A model generated the notes under the pieces. That model saw nothing but the letters and a program-made list of their open reading frames with translations, was not told the origin of the DNA and did not search any database. A DNA stretch of 64,000 nt from Sacculina carcini. Its lineage: Eukaryota > Arthropoda > Thecostraca > Sacculinidae. Positions 33,492-47,700 of the stretch are shown here, piece by piece (within the stretch, counting starts at the first letter, position 1; every line of letters begins with the position of its first letter). The translations under genes were made by a program, and so were the position numbers. The stretch lies in contig OU696573.1 in assembly GCA_916048095.2 (NCBI GenBank), positions 124,001 to 188,000 of the forward strand, written 5' to 3'.

Positions 33492-34919
33492 TCACGATGT
33501 GTCACTGCAGTCCCTGTTGTCACAAGGGACAGCAATAACATCGATCTCGGGGACCGACGACTGCGATAACCGCGGCGTCCTTCTGGCCAGCGGCTTTTTG
33601 GCAGAGCAGTAATTGTGCTCCACCTCTGGTTGATTATTAGTCACAAAGGACTTTCGTTTCTGATCTGAAAATTTCTTCAGTCTCGGCTCTGTTTGCGATG
33701 GTGGTGTGCTCATTTGTGTTGATTGTGTTGATGTGGATGAGGATGGTGCGGAAGATGATGGTTTTGGTGTGAATTTCATGAGAGGCGGCAGCTCAACAAG
33801 CTCAGCTTGAATGCCGATGGATAGACATTGGACTGGCTGTTTGACTGTAACGGCAAAAGACCTGGATAAATTTGGTTTTGTCCTCTCATGAATTTTTCTA
33901 GCTTCCAGAAATGACACGTTTTGATTAGCTTTGATTGCGCATATTTCTTTTTCATTTTGCCAGGTCACACATTCAGTGCTACCGGTAGCGTGCCCGGTGC
34001 TGCGGCAGTGCACGCAACAGCGTTCCGCAGAGCATGGTTGCTCGCCATGGTCGAGCTCCCCACACTGCGCACATCGAGCCTCACCGCGACAGTTCCGTGA
34101 GCCATGGCCATATTTCTGGCATCGGTAACACCTCAGGGGGTTTGGGACAAAAACCCTCACCTCATATCGGATATATCCAGCGAAAATGTGTTCCGGTCTG
34201 GTGGACGATGAAAAGGTCAGAACTAGGAGTGGCGTGGGTCGGGTCTGACCGTAGCGTGAGGTGACCACACGACGCACACCACTGACGCCCTCTGAAGACA
34301 GACCATTCAGAATCTCCTCCTCCGATAGATCACGCAACTCAGGGGCATACACGACACCTCTACAGGAGTTGCGGACCGTGTCACAAGATACGACGACTGG
34401 CTGCTGACAGAACTCGGTCAGCCGCAACAGTCGGGCAGTCTGCTTGGCGTTGGTTGTCTTCACAACTAGTGAGCCATCGAATGGGGTTTGACACTCGAAA
34501 CGTTTTTTACCAAAAAAACACTCAAGTTGAGCGCATGGCCAGAAAGGTCCGATACGCTTGAACGAGAAACCTTCGTTTTTTGATTTGATTATCACAAAAG
34601 CGCCATTCGGGTCGAGTTTATTTTCACTTGTCTTAGCACCTGCGCTGGTCTGATCCCCCTCCATTACTTTCGCATTCAATTCCATTTTAGAAGCCGCGTC
34701 ATTGTTCGATTTTGATCTTTGTCCTGCCGTGTTCGTTTCCCCTGAATTAGCTACCGCATTCGTTTTCGATTTAGGAGCCGGGTCGTTGGTCATGGAGCAC
34801 TCACTCAGACGAGAGTCATCTGAGCGCCGCTCAGAGGAGCTGGTTTTGCGCCCCCTCCTGCGTTTGCGCCTACTCCGAGTCCCCGGGGGACCCGGGGACT
34901 CCCTCCCGTGGCCGGTCAT
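33492..34919 (-). CDS. Retrotransposon ORF1, gag-like protein with three zinc knuckles (475 aa)
   Basis: An RNA-binding protein expected to package the element's RNA. The N-terminal third is basic and Ser/Lys rich (RSRRKRRRGRK near residue 15-25). The middle (about 105-260) resembles the RRM-like region of Jockey and I gag proteins. Three CCHC knuckles follow: CYRCQKYGHGSRNC (264-277), CAQCGELDHGEQPC (283-296) and CVHCRSTGHATGSTEC (302-317). The tail is Ser/Pro/Thr rich. The frame is intact and ends 32 bases before the ORF2 start. Confidence 0.9.
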   Translation of the reverse strand: MTGHGRESPGPPGTRSRRKRRRGRKTSSSERRSDDSRLSECSMTNDPAPKSKTNAVANSGETNTAGQRSKSNNDAASKMELNAKVMEGDQTSAGAKTSENKLDPNGAFVIIKSKNEGFSFKRIGPFWPCAQLECFFGKKRFECQTPFDGSLVVKTTNAKQTARLLRLTEFCQQPVVVSCDTVRNSCRGVVYAPELRDLSEEEILNGLSSEGVSGVRRVVTSRYGQTRPTPLLVLTFSSSTRPEHIFAGYIRYEVRVFVPNPLRCYRCQKYGHGSRNCRGEARCAQCGELDHGEQPCSAERCCVHCRSTGHATGSTECVTWQNEKEICAIKANQNVSFLEARKIHERTKPNLSRSFAVTVKQPVQCLSIGIQAELVELPPLMKFTPKPSSSAPSSSTSTQSTQMSTPPSQTEPRLKKFSDQKRKSFVTNNQPEVEHNYCSAKKPLARRTPRLSQSSVPEIDVIAVPCDNRDCSDTS

Positions 34920-35456
34920 TGACCGACCACGAGCCTACTACTACTCACACACACACCACACAGAAAAAAAAACAAAAACAAAACACACACACTCCACTCA
35001 ATAAGGAAAAAGAAATGATAAACAAGACTCAAACGCTGTATATTATAAGGAAATAGCAATAGCAATCTATGTCTGTCCAAAGTCCAAACACGAATGAATG
35101 ATACACATGTGTGTCAACGACTGTCTCTATAGCGTACAGTTTGATTGCGCCAGCAATTGGACTTCATCTGCATATGTTTTTTCAGGAAGTTTAGAAACTA
35201 ATTTGAATTTGATGGACAAATAACTCGGAGGAAAATATATCAATTTCATAACTGGGAATAATCAAATATTCAATGAGAATATGCTAATAAATCCAGAATA
35301 AACTAGCGGTATCTTGACGCAGCTTTACAAAAGGTGCGGTATCGTTACGCACGGCTGGGCTCATATCAGTAGAGCATTTGTGTCAGTTGTGTTTTGGTGC
35401 TGTTGGTGTGCTCGTTCTTGGGTTATCTGCGTCATATTTTGTGATATTTCGTTCCG

Positions 35457-38400
35457 ATGGATTCAATGCATCTGTTTCCTGATCTTCTGAAATGGGTAAT
35501 TGCTCATTCTTTTTTCTTTGTGGCTTTAGCTCTCGAGTATCTCAGTGGCTTGAACGCAGTATTTTCGTGTCACAAGCTGGTGGATCTAAGCCTGGTTGAC
35601 ATTTGTGCATCTTCGTCATTTTTTCATTCTAAGTGGGGTTTTCGGTGGGTATACAGGGGTTGTCATTTGGTCCCAACATGCTCTTGCATGCTTTAAACGC
35701 CGTTCATTAACTGATGCTTTAATTATGATGAATACAGCATCTGACTTAAAATTGGCTTACAATAGCTGTGCTTTCAACGGCAATATTCTGAGCTATATGC
35801 GTGACATATTGGTGCATATAGACGTGTGTTTATATGTGTATGTGTGTGTGTTTCAGTTGTGCACGTTTGACAGTTGCCGTGAAGTGAGTTCAGCGCGGCA
35901 ATTAAGCGACGGTCTCATCGTAGCCACCGTTCTGCACACAATGTGAGTGTCTTGTGAGGCCGACACTGGCGAGCCGTGCAGTTGCCTGTGATATTTGTTG
36001 ATATTGACAATGTGGGAATATGAGTTTCACGGTGCTAACTGTCAGTATATATATGAACTGGGTGTAGCTCTTGACAATGTATTTAGATCAGTGGTTCCCA
36101 ACCGGTGTGTGCCCCGGCATCAAGGGGTGCTATGAGATCTCTTGAGAGTGCCGCCAAAATTCAGGGAAAAATATATTATATTTGTATTTTAATATAATTT
36201 TTGTAATAGCAGGATGAGTGTAAAGAAAATTACCACATCTATGTATAAGGTGTTGTTACACCGATGCAAAATGTCGAAATGAATATAAATATAATAAAAC
36301 CAACGGATATTTTAAATACGTATTTCCTTATAAGGGCGCCGGGAACTTTTGAAATGCCTGCCAGGCTGCCGCAAACTAGAAAAGGTTGGGAACCACTGGT
36401 TTAGATGGTGGAGTTATTGCTTGGTGCCGATAAGTGCGAGTTATCGATTAACTGGATGTTAGTGAACGACGCAGTGTGAATTGGTAGCGATGTGGAGCTG
36501 CGACCACGCTGTATGTTGATGTGTGGGTGTGTGACAGCGAGCCTGTCTGGTTCAATGAGACGTGGATGAACAAGATCAACAAGGATGTTGGAGACAACTG
36601 GAGACTGAAGGTGCGTGTCACATCACTCTGTCTCACACACAAACTCTGTCTTTCTTCATGATGTTGCTCTTGTTGTCTGGTCAGTAACATGGCTGTCTCT
36701 AGTAGGAGAACATGTTATGAACTGACTCTTATATACGGTTGATCAGTGTCAGTATGGACATGATCTTATATACGCTTGATCAGTGTCAGTATAGACATGA
36801 TCTTATATACGGTTGATCAGTGTCGGTATAGACATGATCTTATATACGGTTGATCCGTGTCAGTATAGACATGATCTTATATACGGTTGATCCGTGTCAG
36901 TATAGACATGATCTTATATACGGTTGATCAGTGTCAGTATAGACATGATCTTATATACGGTTGATCAGTGTCAGTATAGACATGATCTTATATACGGTTG
37001 ATCCGTGTCAGTATAGACATGATCTTATATACGGTTGATCCGTGTCAGTATAGACATGATCTTATATACGGTTGATCAGTGTCAGTATAGACATGATCTT
37101 ATATACGGTTGATCAGTGTCAGTATAGACATGATCTTATATACGCTTGATCAGTGTCGGTATAGACATTATCTTATATACGATTGATCAGTGTCAGTATA
37201 GATATGGGTTCCTGATTCTAGTGCTACATGCATATATGTTATGTTATATATGAGTTGCTCCAGTTTATTGCATGAATATTATTGCAACAAGTCGTGTGTT
37301 GCAGGTGCTGTTGGTTCATCGTGTTTCAGCTGTACTGTGTGTATGTGTGTGTGTGTGTGTGTTTCGTTGTTGTTGATGTGTTGATATGTTGAGAGTTAAT
37401 TGGTCTCAGTGTGTTGTGTGTTGGTGGTTGTTAATTGGGCGCAATCTGACGTGGTACTTGCTCGTGCTAATGTTAGTGATCTCTGATGTTCTGTCTGGCT
37501 GAGTAGCCGGTGTGCCTCGTGACCTAGCGCTCGTGTCGAGGGTGTACGGTACAAACGGTGTTCTTCATGCCTGCGAGGTTCATCTGAGAACAAGGAAAAC
37601 AGGAAAGAACAACGACAAGAGAATAGTGAAACATAAATATTCAACATCAACAAGGAAACCAATGAAGCACAATAAAGATGCATACACGCACGAAATGCGG
37701 GCTTTCACGTTATCTCATAGTTTAGTAGTGCGTACGATCATCACACAGACGACCAGTAAACTGCTCACTATCTGACTTTTAATTGCACGAGCAAAACTAT
37801 TATCATAAATTGTCATTTTCCGTGCTACTACACTTTGTCGCTTAGTACTCACATGCATGTATATGAGCGCGCTGATGAATACGAGGCTTGGTCAATTTTT
37901 CCATGTCTACTGAAAAATCTCTGTCCAATTTCTGTGAATGAAGCGATTTTTTCTAATAGTGTCTGGTATTGTTCAAATTTGGCACGAATTGTTATAATCA
38001 TATATTGTATATATTGTTATAATTTTATGTCTCATTATACTCTGGCACTCTGAGTGTTTTTCACATTCACCCACTCCTCTATTATGCGTCGATCTCTAGC
38101 TATCATCGACTTCTTAAAGCCCGACCACTGTGTGAACTGGTCCTGTCGCACAATTAATGCTATGATTAACTATTTCCTTCTGGCTTATCTCACTCGCTTT
38201 TCCTTCTGGCTTATCTCGCTGATATGTGCAGTTTGTGTGGGATTGACGTACTCGCGGATGACTTGCCGTCATGTATTTGATGTCGCTGATGTATTCAGGT
38301 ATAGTTTCAGCGTCAAGTCTTGTTGGTTGTCGCTGTTCATGATTTATTGCTGTTTCACTCGTGTCATCCGGCTTGTGTGTGTGTGTGTGTGTGGGTGATA

Positions 38401-41400
38401 TTGTACATGACGCTGGTACATACTCGCTCTCAACTGAAATCCAGTGTTGGTGCACGGCGTTATTGTACTGGCTGCATGACGCACGTGAGTGTGGGTGTGG
38501 TGCACTGCTTGAGTGTACAGGACCGGTTCCTGCAGGTTGATCGTGTTGACCTCGCGTGTGTTCATGTGATTGCCAATGTGCACTTACCATGCTTATCCTG
38601 TGCTTATCTGTGCATCGGCCATTTTGAATAAGACGTGACTCTTTCTCCAACATTACTGCAGTAAGCTGATATAGTATGAAACATCACTGAATTGTCAGTG
38701 TATTGCCATGACGGATGTGGGGTTTACCCAAGTGTGTTGATTTGTGCGTGTGCCGGGAATTTTTGTCAAGCGAATCTCGCATTACTTCACAGTGTAGGTC
38801 TTCACATAGCGGTTATTTCACTGTGTTTTGCTACATATGTATAATTTTCTGGGCATTTTATGTGTCCCGACCTGTTTTTCTCTGACGGTGTTTTCATAAC
38901 GATTAGGATTCTAAATGCACCTGCCGCCGTACCCGCTGCGTGTCGTGTAAGAGGTGACTAAAAGCAGACCCTCTGCTTCTTCCTCCCTGTACTTCCATGT
39001 CCAAGCGGAGGAGTGATAATCCTTTGGATTAATGCAGCTATCTTTTGTCCCATCTTCTCCCGAAATAAATAATATAAATATACGTGAAGAGTAGGGTTTA
39101 CTTGATGCGTGCTCGATATTGCGTTGTGCTGGGTGTAATTGAGTTTTCCACCACGTATGTTTTGGTTATTCATTAGATGTGGAGAATTGTGACGTGTCAC
39201 TGATGTTATTCAACCAGTCAGTGGTTTGTAACCAACCAGCCAGCCCAAATTGTAGTTGTGTCATGCGACAAAGCTATTAGTTTCAGAGGTGTCGTAATTA
39301 AATTCATCATGCCCAGTTGTGAGATGTTGGTCATGGTGGTGGCGCCGGGGCTGTCCCCAGAGTACATGTACGTGCACCATCATTATCAGTAGTTTTTGTT
39401 GGCGCATTTGGCGCAGATGTGGTCGTCTGCAGTGGTGATAATTGGCGGCGTGGAGACCACAGCGTGATGTCGTGCTTTCTCGCACTTTCTAGCCGCCCTG
39501 TTCATCGTTTACTCGTTGTCAAAACTCATGCCAGCCTCATATACTGCGTGCTGCAGTGTGAAGTGGACACATTTGACCTGGCTAGTTGTTTGAGTGAAAA
39601 TTCGGAGATGCGCTGTTAATTGTTGTGATTAAAATATGCTGCTGTTCAGGAGGTGTCACACGACTGAATCTCGTGAAGCAAGTGCACTGACATCCCTCAA
39701 TCTTTTGGAAAATCATTGAAAATTTTCAACGCAAGATGAACATCACCACAGACTCAATTTTACATATTTGTTATAATTTATCACTGTTTTGTTTGCTGCA
39801 AGTGTCATGATAGTGTTATTGTTGTATGGTACTATCACAATTATACACACGCACACACACACACACACATGACATAACAAACAACCACACCATTCTCTGT
39901 CTGTGACAGTCACTGTTGCTAACAGACAATGTTTTGTGCCATTTCAGGTGCGCAATCTGAAGAAGATAGTACAAGCTATCAGTGATTATTTTTCCGACAG
40001 TCTCGAGATGAACACCTCGTGTCTCCGTCAACCGGAACTCAGTAAACTAGGTGAATATGCCACCGTTTTTCATTCACATTTCTACATTCACTCTACATGT
40101 ATGTCCACTGTATACTGGCTACTTTCTGCAGTTGGAGTCAGGTGCAATTATTGTTCGATTTTCCCAATGCTCGCTTCAAACACATACACGTCTCTACTCA
40201 TTATAATGCTAAACGTTGTGGCAAAAGCAGTGTTGGTCTCCGAGATGAGCACTTCTGATGAGAGCGATGTTTACTGTCACTGCACTCTTGTGATGGTCGT
40301 GTGTGATATGTCAGTGTTTGTTGTTTTGTCTGTGTGTGGTGCACTTGTCGAATTGAAAGCTCACACAGCGTGTAATTTGATGTGGTGACCTTATTGACCT
40401 AACTTGACCTGTCGGTTGACCTGGCGCGACCTGTGGCGCCTGCATGTGCCGCCAGCACGTGTTTCATTGAAACATTGCGTGACCGGGCGCACGAGCACGC
40501 ATCACACACGAACATACAAACGCACGTGCACACACACACACACACACACACACCGTCACACCGCTTGCGCAAGCTGTTTATGCATTTCTCGTGCATATTA
40601 GGAGTGTTTAAGTGAGCATTACGATTTCCCTGTGTGTTTGTGCTCCTCGTGAGTCGGTAATTCATACATCTGTGTCAGTGGTGATGGTGTGTTGGGTATG
40701 TCCCTGATTTTCACCGGGCACTGCAGGTGTATGGTGGCTTATTTCACTTGTCAGTTTCAGTTAATATGAGACAATTGCTGGTTTAATACTGGCCTGTGTC
40801 AGATGACTTGCTATCAAGCGGTCTTGGTTGAATATATCATCCTGCGTTGGCATTTATATTACACATATCTCACAGTATGACCCATATATTACTGAATCAT
40901 ATAAAATATAATATCTGAATCATATAAAATGTTTTTTTAAGTTTAGTTCTGCGAGCTTTTATTTTGTGTTCTTGTTTTATATTATTTTGTTATATTGTCG
41001 AGTAATATTTTTTTGTTTTTCACTCATTTTGTTTTCTGTGTGTTGCGCGTGTGACAGCGGAACATAGTGATGTTGCCGAGACCACTATTCTTCTGCAACA
41101 GGTTCTTGGAGTTGCCGTTAATTGTTCTCGCAAGCAAGGTCAGTATGTCTGTATCATCGTGTACAAAATAACACCGCATACTCAGGCAAACACAGTGAAT
41201 GCCTATATTTGCCCATTTTCAGCAGTTTTACACATTCATCACATATATTGTCCCTGTTACTGGAAACAAATATTTATGTCGGTTTATGTGGTGGGTGTTC
41301 ATCAACGTGTCAGTATAAATATGGTCGGGATATGGTGGGAAATGCTGCCTCTGGGCTTGATCTCGAGTTCTCTTGGCTGAGACGTGCTTGTATACATTGT

Positions 41401-41672
41401 AAATTGATTCAGGACCACTGGACGATTGCCCAGACATCTACCAAATGACTATCACTGCTGGAAGTCACGGTGCAACATAGTCACGTGATTTCGTGGCACA
41501 ATATCTAGTTTGTTGTCTAGTAAATCACAGCATTACCATGTTAAATACACAGTATGAATATAATGCGTGTCTTGTAATGGAATCTTCACTGTTTCACTGT
41601 TTTTTAGCATGATCATGGCTCGGGTGTGATGTCAGTGTATATTGTGCCTTGCTAGCCCGCGGCCTGGCGGTG

Positions 41673-41734
<62 letters not shown>

Positions 41735-44700
41735 TGTGTATTACATAAACATGGTGTAACTGTCGGGCGTGCACATTCTCACTTTCGTTGATTCTCACGC
41801 ACTCACACGTGTACCCACGGGCACACACGCACACACACACACACACTCTCTCTCACGCAATTGCCATGCACACACAGCGGGCGATTGTGGCTCGCTCGCA
41901 TGTTTGGTGAGCACGCCGTGGGCCAGTTCGTGAGTGTGTTGTGAGCAATGACAATAACTAGTTGTTATCGAGTCCTGAGGCGGTGATGGTGTGCCGAACA
42001 TTGTGCACTGTGTGTCTGTGTGTCGTGGCTCATTGTCGTGTTATAAGAAACACTTCACCTTTCATCTCCATCCTCCTGTCTCTCTCTCTCTCTGTCTGTC
42101 TCCTGCTCTTTCTTGATGGCGCCGTGTGTGTGCGTGTGTGCGGTCATTTTGATGATTGCGCCCGCTTTTACTGTGGTAGCGAGATGTGATGTGCTAGAGA
42201 TGTACTACTGTGTTCGGTCTGTTATACGCTGATTTTGTTATGACACGCACTTTTATATGACTCAGATGGAAGGGGAGTTGGCAGTGAGCCAACGCGAGAG
42301 AGAGAGCAACATAATGCATATCAGCTTCTCTTACAGAAATGTGAATACCTGAATTACCTTGTGTACGGATGTGGAATGTACATGTTGTCTAGGCAGATAA
42401 AGATTGTACAAGGTCCTGGACTAGAATATCACTAATATGCTTCATTTCCCGTGCTACACAATCATGTCAACACACTGACACACACACACACTTACACACA
42501 CACACACACACACGCATGAGCTGCACCTGTTTTTGTGCGCATGTCTGTCATTGAATGTGTGTGCGTGTGTCAGTTAAGCATGTGATTTTAGCGAGAAGTG
42601 CGGTGTTTCTCCACCTCGTTGTCGTGGTTGTCGTGGTTGTGGCTGGTTTATTCTGCTGTGTCGCTCGTGTTGTGTTGTGATTAATGTACTTCGACTGTGC
42701 TGGTTTCACTTTTCTCTTGTTGTCGATATTTTCTCACGTGCCAAATTGGTTATTGTCGCATCAAGTGATCAAGTCGCACGCTGCGATGTTTTGCTGTTTC
42801 ACTCTCGCTTTCCTCTCTCTCACACACATGTGTCGCTGCCAACTGCACTGTTTTACGCCGTGTGGCCACACTACTGACACTACCTCTGTCCATGAGTCAG
42901 TGGTGTTTGTCTGGCCACTGCGAATCCTGTCCAGTCTGTTGTCTTCTAGAAGCGAGCTAATTAGCCAGCTTGCGCAATTGTCACGTTTCTATATTGTCTC
43001 TATATTGTCGATAATCATGCTAGTACGTTCACGAAGCTAACACCATGCTCGAATTGGAGCAATTGTGTTTGTATGTGTGTGTGTGTGTGGATGTGTGTGG
43101 ATGGATGTTGAGTCGCACGGCTTTTACAAAACGGATCGCTCAACTGAATGACATGATAGGATCAGTGTGAAAAACAAACACTGACACTTTCTTCTCAGCG
43201 AATGAAGATCAAGACAACAACTGAAAATGAAATATAACATTTCAATAAATTTTTTGAGTATTACACCCATTTCTCGCTTGTTTTTTGGTACATCACTTCA
43301 ATGTTGGCTACTTGAACTGGTCTACATCGTCTCATACGTACATATCGCTGCTGCTCCGTGTCTCAGCCTGTCGTTATCGAGTCAACACACGCAGCATTAT
43401 GAGATATTTGTGTTGCAGTGTGCGTATTGTGGTGAGGTTAAAGTTGCATGGTTCCGGTTCAGATATCAGGTGTAACTGATGTCACTGATCACCACACTGA
43501 TGATCACAGAGCAGTCTGCGAGACAAACTCAGTTGCTCATTACTTCTTGCTAGCATCAGCTTGAACTTGCTAGTATGCTTGTAGTGAACATGTGTGCGTT
43601 TGTGTTACAACTCGCACACATTACCAGTACACTGGACATATCAGTGGCTGCGGTTATTGTGGTATATTTTGTCCCGGCTTAACGTAACTTATTCCGCACT
43701 ATCACTCACTGTATCACTGTATCACTGTCACTGTATCAATATCATTGTGTCACTGTATCACTGTCATTGTATCACTGTATCACTGTCATTGTGTCACTGT
43801 ATCACTGTCACTGTCACTGTATCACTGTCACTGTGTCACTGTATCACTGTCGCTGTATCACTATATCACTGTCACTGTCACTATATCACTGTCATTGTGC
43901 CACTGTATCACTCGCTATATCACTGTATCACTGTCACTGTATCACTGTCACTGTATCACTGTCGCTGTATCACTATCACTGTATCACTGTCATTGTGTCA
44001 CTGTCACTGTATCACTGTCACTGTATCACTATCACTGTATCACTGTGTCACTGTCACTGTATCACTGTCACTGTGTCACTGTATCACTGTCGCTGTATCA
44101 CTATCACTGTATCACTGTCATTGTATCACTGTCATTGTGTCACTGTCACTGTCATTGTGTCACTGTATCACTGTCACTGTATCACTGTATCACTATCATT
44201 GTGTCACTGTCACTGTGTCACTATATCACTGTCGCTGTATCACTATCACTGTCATTGTATCACTGTCACTGTATCACTGTATCACTATCATTGTGTCACT
44301 GTCACTGTATCATTGTGTCACTGTCACTGTATCACTGTCACTGTATCATTATCACTGTATCACTGTCACTGTATCACTATCACTGTATCACTGTCACTGT
44401 ATCACTGTCACTGTATCACTGTCACTGTATCACTATCACTGTATCACTGTCACTGTATCATTATCACTGTATCACTGTCACTGTATCACTGTCACTGTAT
44501 CACTATCACTGTATCACTGTCTCTGTATCACTGTCACTGTATCACTGTCACTGTATCATTGTATCACTATCATTGTATCACTGTATCACTGTCACTGTAT
44601 CACTATCACTGTATCACTATCACTGTATCACTATCACTGTATCACTGTCATTGTGTCACTGTCACTGTATCACTGTCATTGTGTCACTGTCACTGTATCA

Positions 44701-47700
44701 CTGTATCACTATCATTGTGTCACTGTCACTGTATCACTGTCACTGTATCATTATCACTGTATCACTGTCACTGTATCACTATCACTGTATCACTTTCACT
44801 GTATCACTGTCACTGTATCACTGTATCACTGTCACTGTATCACTATCACTGTATCTTTGTCACTGTATCATTATCACTGTATCACTGTCATTGTGTCACT
44901 GTATCATTGTGTCGCTGTATCACTATCACTGTATCACTGTCATTGTATCACTGTATCACTGTCACTGTATCACTGTATCACTGTATCACTGTCACTGTAT
45001 CACTGTATCACTGTATCACTGTCACTGTATCATTGTGTCACTGTATCACTGTATCACTGTCACTGTATCACTATCACTGTATCACTGTCATTGTATCACT
45101 ATCACTGTATCACTGTCATTGTGTCACTGTCATTGTGTCACTGTCACTGTATCACTGTATCACTATCATTGTGTCACTGTATCACTGTGTCACTGTCACT
45201 GTATCACTGTCGCTGTATCACTATCACTGTATCACTGTCATTGTATCACTGTCATTGTGTCACTGTCACTGTATCACTATCATTGTGTCACTGTCACTGT
45301 ATCATTGTGTCACTGTCACTGTATCACTGTCACTGTATCATTATCACTGTGTCATTGTGTCACTGTATCACTATCACTGTATCACTGTCACTGTATCACT
45401 GTATCATTGTCACTGTATCACTGTATCATTGTGTCACTGTATCACTGTCATTGTATCACTGTCACTGTCATTGTATCACTGTGTCATTGTATCACTGTCA
45501 TTCTGTCACTGTATCATTGTGTCACTGTATCACTGTATCATTGTATCACTGTCACTGTATCACTGTGTCATTGTATCACTGTCACTGTGTCACTGTATCA
45601 CTGTCATTGTATCACTGTATCATTGTCACTGTGTCACTGTATCATTGTCACTGTGTCACTGTATCACTGTATCACTGTATCATTGTGTCACTGTCACTGT
45701 GTCACTGTATCACTGTCACTATATCACTGTATCACTGTCATTGTATCACTGTATCATTGTATCACTGTCACTGTATCACTGTATCATTGTCACTGTATCA
45801 CTGTATCATTGTGTCACTGTATCATTGTCATTGTATCACTGTCACTGTCACTGTATCACTGTCATTGTATCACTGTGTCATTGTATCACTGTCATTCTGT
45901 CACTGTCACTGTATCACTGTTACTGTATCATTGTATCACTATCACTGTATCACTGTCATTCTGTCACTGTCACTGTATCACTGTCACTGTATCACTGTCA
46001 CTATATCACTGTATCACTGTCATTGTATCACTGTATCATTGTCACTGTGTCACTGTATCACTGTATCACTGTCACTGTATCACTGTACCACTGTATCACT
46101 GTATCACTGTATCATTGTGTCACTGTCACTGTATCACTGTCACTGTATCATTATCACTGTATCACTGTCATTGTGTCACTGTATCATTGTGTCGCTGTAT
46201 CACTATCACTGTATCACTGTCATTGTATCACTGTCATTGTATCACTGTATCACTGTATCATTGTGTCACTGTCACTGTATCATTGTGTCACTGTCACTGT
46301 ATCACTGTCACTGTATCACTGTCACTGTATCATTATCACTGTATCATTGTGTCACTGTATCACTATCACTGTATCACTGTATCACTGTCACTGTATCACT
46401 GTATCACTGTATCATTGTGTCACTGTATCATTGTATCATTGTGTCACTGTATCACTGTCACTATATCACTGTATCACTGTCATTGTATCACTGTATCACT
46501 GTCACTGTATCATTGTATCACTGTCACTGTATCACTGTCATTGTATCACTGTATCATTGTCACTGTGTCACTGTACCACTGTATCACTGTATCATTGTGT
46601 CACTGTCACTGTATCACTGTCACTATATCACTGTATCACTGTCATTGTATCACTGTATCATTGTATCACTGTCACTGTATCACTGTATCACTGTATCATT
46701 GTATCACTGTATCACTGTCACTGTCACTGTATCACTGTCATTGTATCACTGTGTCATTCTGTCACTGTCACTGTGTCACTGTATCACTGTCACTGTATCA
46801 TTGTATCACTATCACTGTATCACTGTCATTGTGTCACTGTCACTGTATCACTGTCATTGTGTCACTGTCACTGTATCACTGTATCACTGTATCATTGTGT
46901 CACTGTATCACTGTCACTATATCACTGTATCATTGTCACTGTATCACTGTATCACTGTATCATTGTGTCACTGTATCACTGTCATTGTATCACTGTCATT
47001 GTATCACTGTCATTGTATCATTATCACTGTATCACTGTCATTGTGTCACTGTCACTGTATCATTGTATCATTATCACTGTATCACTGTATCATTGTGTCA
47101 CTGTATCACTGTCATTGTATCACTGTCATTGTATCACTGTCATTGTATCATTATCACTGTATCACTGTCACTGTATCACTGTCACTGTATCACTGTTATT
47201 GTATCACTGTATCATTGTATCACTGTCACTGTATCACTGTTATTGTATCACTGTATCATTGTATCACTGTCATTGTGTCACTGTATCACTGTCATTGTGT
47301 CACTGTCACTGTATCACTGTCATTGTGTCACTGTCACTGTATCACTGTATCACTATCATTGTGTCACTGTCACTGTATCATTGTGTCACTGTCACTGTAT
47401 CACTGTCACTGTATCATTATCACTGTATCATTGTGTCACTGTATCACTATCACTGTATCACTGTCACTGTATCACTGTCACTGTATCACTGTATCACTGT
47501 ATCATTGTGTCACTGTATCATTGTATCATTGTGTCACTGTATCACTGTCACTATATCACTGTATCACTGTCATTGTATCACTGTATCACTGTCACTGTAT
47601 CATTGTATCACTGTCACTGTCACTGTATCACTGTCATTGTATCACTGTATCATTGTCACTGTGTCACTGTATCATTGTCACTGTGTCACTGTCATTGTAT

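Larger units (their letters stand above)
29439..35100 (-). mobile_element. Nearly complete non-LTR retrotransposon of the I/Jockey type, 5.66 kb
   Basis: Flanked by an 11-bp direct repeat, atacacatgtg at 29428-29438 and 35101-35111, which I read as the target-site duplication. Transcribed on the minus strand: a 5' UTR of about 180 bp (35100-34920), ORF1 gag-like (34919-33492), ORF2 with endonuclease, reverse transcriptase and RNase H (33460-29683), and a 3' UTR of about 220 bp ending in (AAC)n, seen as (GTT)n at 29439-29457. Presence of RNase H and a simple-repeat tail rather than poly(A) favours the I clade. One frameshift breaks ORF2; the copy otherwise looks young. Confidence 0.88.
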
